Shown: positions 58,854 to 64,000 of the stretch, one piece after another
How positions within the stretch are numbered: position 1 is the first letter of the stretch
How the letters are laid out: each line of letters starts with the position of its first letter
Origin: Bretschneidera sinensis
Lineage: Eukaryota > Streptophyta > Magnoliopsida > Brassicales > Akaniaceae
Length of the DNA stretch: 64,000 bases
Assembly (NCBI GenBank): GCA_023935145.1
Contig: CM043697.1
Location: 50,697,001 to 50,761,000 of the forward strand
Reading direction: 5' to 3'
The notes under the pieces: generated by a model
Told to the model about the DNA's origin: nothing
What the model saw: the letters and a program-made list of their open reading frames with translations, nothing else
The model's database searches: none
Made by a program: the position numbers and the translations under genes

Positions 58854-59709
58854 TGTTGGTTTTTTGTCTAAGGTTTAAACATGGTTCAAACATGGTCAAG
58901 GTTTGAACAGGTCCAAACATGGTTCAAAGATGGTTAAAATCCAAACCAAAGGTGGAGTATGAAAGTTCAGCAAGTTAAAAGGTTGCACACAAGTGTGTGC
59001 TTAAGTTTTGAGCGTGGCAAGATTAGGCACACTGCTGTGGAAGTTTCTGCCCACAGGCAGGAGGTGTGCGCACAGCATCAGGCGGCTGCAGCATCAGGTC
59101 ACGCCGCAGCACACAGCACCACACCAAAACGCACAGCATCACTTGGAGAGTGATGAAGGGCTGAGATTAAAGGAAGAACATGATCAAAGGGTCAAGAATG
59201 ATTCACAAGATTGTCCAATAATTAAGAGGCTATAAAAAGGGTTTTCTAGCCTCATTTCAAGTGGTGGAAAAGGTGTGTGAGAGAACCACACAGGTTTTGA
59301 CATTGTGAGATCATTGTAAACACAAGAGAGAATTGTGTGAGAGACATAAACACAAGAGGGACTCTTGTAGTGAGGCTGGTTGTAAAGAAGAGAGGTTAGT
59401 AGAGAATTGGTAGAAAGCATTGTAATAGGTCTATCACTTTCTCGTTCTCTTCTTGGTTCTTCAAGAACTTGGATTCTTGAAGGGGATTGCTGTAACTTTG
59501 TAAGAACCATTGAGATAGTGCAGAGAGTTTGGAGGAACTCACAGGGACGTAGGCACATTGCCGAACCTCGACAACAAATTACTTGTCTTCTTTCTTTCTT
59601 TGATTTTCTGTTCTTGTGTTCGATTGCTGAAATTCTTTCTACAAGTCATTCAAGACTTGGGTGTTTGGAAGATCACCACCTGGGGATCTTGTCAAGGTGA
59701 TTTCCAACA
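58854..59709 (+). repeat. Copia-3 left LTR
   Basis: Starts TGTTGGTTTTTTGTC and ends TTTCCAACA; TATA box (TATAAAAAG) at 59,231. The first 110 bp, rich in AAACATGGTTCAAACATGG words, and a 50-bp block after the TATA differ from Copia-1 LTRs. The GC-rich core and the U5 end are shared. Confidence 0.92.
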
Positions 59710-59950
59710 GTGGTATCAGAGCACAGCAGCTGGTTATCGGAGCAAGAAGTAGAAGGTACGGAGCCAAGACTCCAAGAATCAAAGATCAAACTTCTTGGGA
59801 GATTCAAGAACGGTGTAAAGATCAAGATCCGGTCGTGTTCTTGAAGGTTGATTCAAGAACGGTGTTAAAGATCAATCTTCGATCTGTGTTCTTGAAGTTG
59901 AAGAAAGTAGTTGTGGTTAGTGCACAAATCTGGGATCTTGTCGTCAAAAG

Positions 59951-62900
59951 ATGGCTTCAAATTTATGTGTGGAGAAGTTTGATCAAAGGGGGACTTTGCC
60001 CTATAAAAGCGGAAGATCAAGGCGGTTCTCATGCAGCAGAAAGTGGACTTGGCTATTGGAGAAGATGATGCTTTTCCAGCTAGTGCCACGGAGGATCAGT
60101 GGACCGAGATGAAGAAGATGCCTACAGCACCATTTTCTTGCACATGTCGGATAATGTCACAAGAGAGTGCGGAGACTCGGAAGATCCAGCTGCAATATGG
60201 AAGAAACTAGATGAGTTGTTTCTTGCCAAGACTCTCCCTAATAAGAGGTATCTTCATAAACGAATCTTTATTTTTAAATTTGATCCTAAGAAAGAGTTGC
60301 AAGACGATCTTGATGCCAAGAAAAGGAGTGCATCAAGTGGTAAAGGGCTGTTCTTTAAAAGAAGGCCAACAACTTGATATGGCAGCAACCATGGCTACTA
60401 CCGGGACAGAGGTAGAGGAGAGAGCCATGGGAGAGTGCACAGCAGCATGCATGGCTACTACCGGGACAGAGGTAGAGGAGAGAGCCATGAGAGAGTGCAC
60501 AACAGCATGCATGGCTACTACCGAGACAGAGGTAGAGGAGAAAGCCATAGGAGAATGCATTCCAAACTGAGATTTGGAGGGAAGAGCTGCTACTACTGCC
60601 ATAAGGAGGGTCATGTCAAGAAAGATTGCAAGAAGATGACAAGGGATAGAGGAGGAAGCCATACCAAGAATGGAGAGGCTTTGGTTGCCAAAACAGAACA
60701 ACAAGATACTGATGTTCTTATTGTGTGCTCGGATGTGAGTAAGGGGCAAGAAGGCAGCGGGAAATGGATCTTGGATACCGGGTGCACTCATCATATGTGC
60801 CCTCATAAAGAATGGTTCAAGAATTTCAAGAAGATCAATGATGGAAGAGTCTTCTTGGGGAATGACAATTCTTGCCAAGTGAGAGGGATTGGAGACATCC
60901 AATTGAGGATGTTTGATGGAGTCACAAGGTTGCTGAAAAATGTGAGGTATGTTCCAGATTTGAAGAGATGTTCCAGATTTGAAGAGGAACTTAATCTCAT
61001 TGGGGCAACTGGATTCCATGGGCTATACATGCAAGATAGAGGGAGGAAAGATCAAGGTAGCCAAGGGATCTTTGGTAGTGATCAAGGCAGCAAGAAACGA
61101 TGGACTCTATGAGATGATCGGAGAAACATAAACCAATGATCAAGCAGCAAGCTTGATGGCTGAGCTGGACAAGGCAGCCCTTTGGCACACTCGCTTGGGA
61201 CACATGAGCGAAAATGGCCTGCAAGTGCTTAGCAAGGAAGGTCTACTTGGTGGTGACAAAGTAGAAGAACTGGATTTCTGTAAGAGCTGTGCTTTTAGGC
61301 AGCAACATCGGGTCAGCTTCAACACCGGAGTGCACAAGTCTAAGGGCATTCTTGACTACATTCATGCGGAACTTTGGGGACCAGCAAGGACACCAACACA
61401 GGGAGGTAACATTTACTTTCTGTCTTTAATTGATGATTATTCAAGAAAAGTGTGGGTTTATTTGGTGAAAAATAAATTAGATGCCTTGAATAAGTTAGTG
61501 GTGTGGAAAGGGCTGGTTGAGACTCAAATGGGTAGAGTAGTTAAGGGGATAAGAACCGATAATGGCTTAGAAATTTTTAACCAAGAACTTGATCAATTCT
61601 GTAGGTTAAATGGCATTCTAAGACATAAGATGGTTGTGGAAACTCCTCAGCAAAGTGGAGTTACTGAGTTGATGAATAAGACCCTTATGGAAAAGATTAG
61701 GTGCATGTTAAATAAATCCGGATTACCAAATGTTTTTTGGGGGAAATGGTGTCTACAGCTGCATATTTGATTAATAGATCACCCTCTAGGATTTTATACC
61801 ATAAGACTCCCGAAGAGTTGTGGAGTGGAAAACCCCCTGAGTTGGACAACCTTAGGACTTTTGGGTGTGCTACGTATGCACTCCAAAAGGAGGACAAGCT
61901 TAGCCCAGGATCTAGAAAATATGTGTTTCTAGGATATGGGGAAGGGGCTAAGGGGTACAGGTTGTGGTCCTTAGAAAAAGAAGGATTTAAACTCATAATA
62001 AGTAGAGAAGTTGTCTTTAATGAATTATTATTTCCCTACTTGGAGAAAACTAACCCTGCAGGGGCTAGTGAGCAAACCAATTCAGAAATTGTTGAGCATA
62101 GCATCAAGGGAGATTTTGTTCAGGTAGAGCAAAGGAGGCAAGAGGGTTCAGACCAGGTAGAGCCCTTGGATGATTGACAAGCTCAAGAAACTCAAGAAGA
62201 GGCTGAACAAGAAGAGGATGCTGCAGCAAGTCAGAAGGACTTTCAGCTCATAAGAGACCAGGAAAGAAGGCTGGTCGGACCACCTTCAAGATGTGGGTTT
62301 GCGGATGCTGCGGATGCAGCAGCTCCTTGGACAGAAAGGGAGATGAGTGAACAAGAAACTTACACGGTGGCCATGGAGTGTAAGGATTCATCAAAGTGGC
62401 AGCTAGCTATGGAGAAAGAAATGGATTCTTTGAGGAAGAACAACTTCTGAGAATTGGTGAAAATTCCAGGAAATCAGAAAGTTGTGGAATGTAAGTGCAC
62501 TTACAAGATCAAAGAAGGGTGCCCTCTAAGAGATGAAGTCCAGAACAAGGCTAGGCTAGTGGCGAATGGGTTCACAAGAAGAGGATACATAGGTTTCACA
62601 GAAACTTTCACACCTGGAAACAAGGTAGAGAAGATGGTGAGTATCCTCACCTATGTCATTGATGGGCTGTTAGTTTGGAACAGTAGGAAGAGGATGGAAA
62701 TGTTTACATCTCAACTCAGTGAGGAGTTCGAGAGGAAGAATCTCAGCCTTGCGCAAAAGATCATTGGGATGAGGAGAATCATCCGGGAAAGGAAGAGAAA
62801 CAGGTCAAGTGTTTCTTTGGCAATGGATGTTTTCAGCAAATGTGTGAGTAATCCCGGAAAAGAGCGTTGTCTTGGGATGAAGTGGTTGCTGAGGTATATG

Positions 62901-63266
62901 GAGGCTCAGTGGCAGCCAGTGGTAGCACTCATAACAACCAGGGCAGAATGCATAGCGGCTACGGAAGCCATAAAGGAGGCTATGGGGTGCAAAGGGTTGT
63001 TGGACGAGTGAGAGGTCTAAAAAGAGCAGGTGGTGGTATCTTTGGATAGCTAAAGTGCGGGGAACTTGTGGAGATATCCAGTGTTCCATGAGGGGACGGA
63101 GCATATGGATGTTCGGTATCATTACATTCTGGAAAATGGTACAGAAGGAAGCATTCATGTTGACAAGAAGACCACGGAGAAAAGTCCTGCAGATTTAGGC
63201 ACCAAGTTTCTACCTCTAAGTAAGTTCAATCATTGCCTTGAATTACTTAGGATTGGAGTTAGTTGA
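59951..63266 (+). pseudogene. Copia-3 gag-pol remnant
   Basis: Gag starts at the ATG at 59,951 but shifts frame early; it is readable from 60,099 to a TGA at 60,376. The 60-bp RGR-rich repeat is present three times (about 60,390-60,570). Then come the CCHC knuckle (about 60,590), protease LDTGCTHH (about 60,770), a frameshift from a 19-bp tandem duplication (60,949-60,986), integrase (61,153-61,770, shifted near 61,735) and stops near 62,176 and 62,448. RT jumps at about 62,645 and RNase H at about 62,845 to 62,910, the same joints as Copia-1. The tail ends ADLGTKFLPLSKF at 63,190-63,230. Confidence 0.87.
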
Positions 63267-63347
63267 TTGATGACTCAAGATGAGTTTGGATCCCAAAGGT
63301 CTCTGCACAAATGGTTCGGGTTTAAACGCTTAGACAAAGGTAGAGAT

Positions 63348-64000
63348 TGTTGGTTTTTTGTCTAAGGTTTAAACATGGTTCAAACATGGTCAAGGTTTGA
63401 ACAGGTCCAAAGATGGTTAAAATCCAAACCAAAGGTGGAGTATGAAAGTTCAGCAAGTTAAAAGGTTGCACACAAGTGTGTGCTTAAGTTTTGAGCGTGG
63501 CAAGGCCAGGCACACTGCTGTGGAAGTTTCTGCCCACAGGCGGGAGGTGTGCGCACAGCATCAGGAGGCTGCAGCATCAGGTCACGCCGCAGCACACAGC
63601 ACCACACCAAAACGCACAGCATCACTTGGAGAGTGATGAAGGGCTGAGATTAAAGGAAGAACATGATCAAAGGGTCAAGAATGATTCACAAGATTGTCCA
63701 ATAATTAAGAGGCTATAAAAAGGGTTTCCTAGCCTCATTTCAAGTGGTGGAAAAGGTGTGTGAGAGAACCACACAGGTTGTGACATTGTGAGATCATTGT
63801 AAACACAAGAGAGAATTGTGTGAGAGACATGAACACAAGAGGGACTCTTGTAGTGAGGCTGGTTGTAAAGAAGAGAGGTTAGTAGAGAATTGATAGAAAG
63901 CATTGTAATAGGTCTATCACTTTCTCGTTCTCTTCTTGGTTCTTCAAGAACTTGGATTCTTGAAGGGGATTGCTGTAACTTTATAAGAACCATTGAGATA
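63348..64000 (+). repeat. Copia-3 right LTR (incomplete)
   Basis: 653 bp visible, starting TGTTGGTTTTTTG, with the TATA box at 63,714. It lacks an 11-12 bp CATGGTTCAAA unit present in the left LTR near 58,917. Confidence 0.92.

Larger units (their letters stand above)
58854..64000 (+). mobile_element. Copia-3: RT-deleted Ty1/copia element, right LTR cut by window end
   Basis: Left LTR 58,854-59,709 (856 bp); right LTR from 63,348 to the window end. A single tRNA-Met site (TGGTATCAGAGC, 59,711) and a purine tract (AAAGGTAGAGA) before the right LTR are present. The interior is collinear with Copia-1 at about 95% by eye, including the same RT, RNase H and Gag deletions. LTR mismatches are about nine in the visible 640 bp plus one short indel, so insertion is about as recent as Copia-1. 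Confidence 0.93.

Overview
This is nuclear DNA of a flowering plant, almost certainly a eudicot. The evidence is AT-rich sequence, spliced genes with GT-AG introns, plant-only protein families (a group IId WRKY factor, a GAT1-type GABA transporter), Ty1/copia retrotransposons primed by initiator tRNA-Met, an integrated plant pararetrovirus and many MITEs. The species cannot be named from the sequence. Nothing bacterial, and no CRISPR array, tRNA or rRNA gene, was found.

Four host genes form the skeleton. (1) RPS15 (40S ribosomal protein uS19), + strand, 1,696-11,526, is a pseudogene as written: its last exon has an in-frame stop and a short frameshifting deletion, and its third intron has grown to about 9.1 kb and holds a whole copia element. 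(2) A WRKY21-like transcription factor, - strand, 15,743-13,769, is intact in three exons. (3) SRP9, - strand, 42,563-31,639, is intact in four exons, but its second intron is 9.86 kb and full of nested transposons. (4) A GAT1-like amino-acid/GABA transporter, + strand, 43,207-48,264, is intact in seven exons. SRP9 and the transporter are divergent and share a 643-bp promoter region.

Most of the rest is mobile DNA. Copia-1 (4,768-10,000) and Copia-3 (58,854 to beyond the window end) are young sisters: intact LTRs, PBS and polypurine tract, and Copia-1 has an exact 5-bp target duplication. Both carry the same internal deletions that remove the catalytic core of reverse transcriptase and half of RNase H, while their stop codons and frameshifts differ. 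They look like copies of one non-autonomous family moved by enzymes supplied in trans. Copia-2 (50,372-57,136) is older and decayed but still has a YVDD reverse transcriptase. Between WRKY and SRP9 lies an endogenous pararetrovirus (Caulimoviridae; 22,767-28,002, - strand), broken by stops and frameshifts and bounded by a 133-bp near-identical direct repeat. AT-rich spacers around it hold a LINE 3' end and a decayed LTR-type fragment.

The most unusual structure is inside SRP9 intron 2: a 5.94-kb fold-back element (34,661-40,600) with inverted arms of about 2.27 kb, each carrying a NAC-domain gene fragment, sitting inside a LINE reverse-transcriptase gene. Smaller elements are nested in turn in its arms (MITEs) and loop (a short SINE-like insert with a 17-bp target duplication). 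Because this lies in an intron of a housekeeping gene, it could yield a long hairpin RNA.
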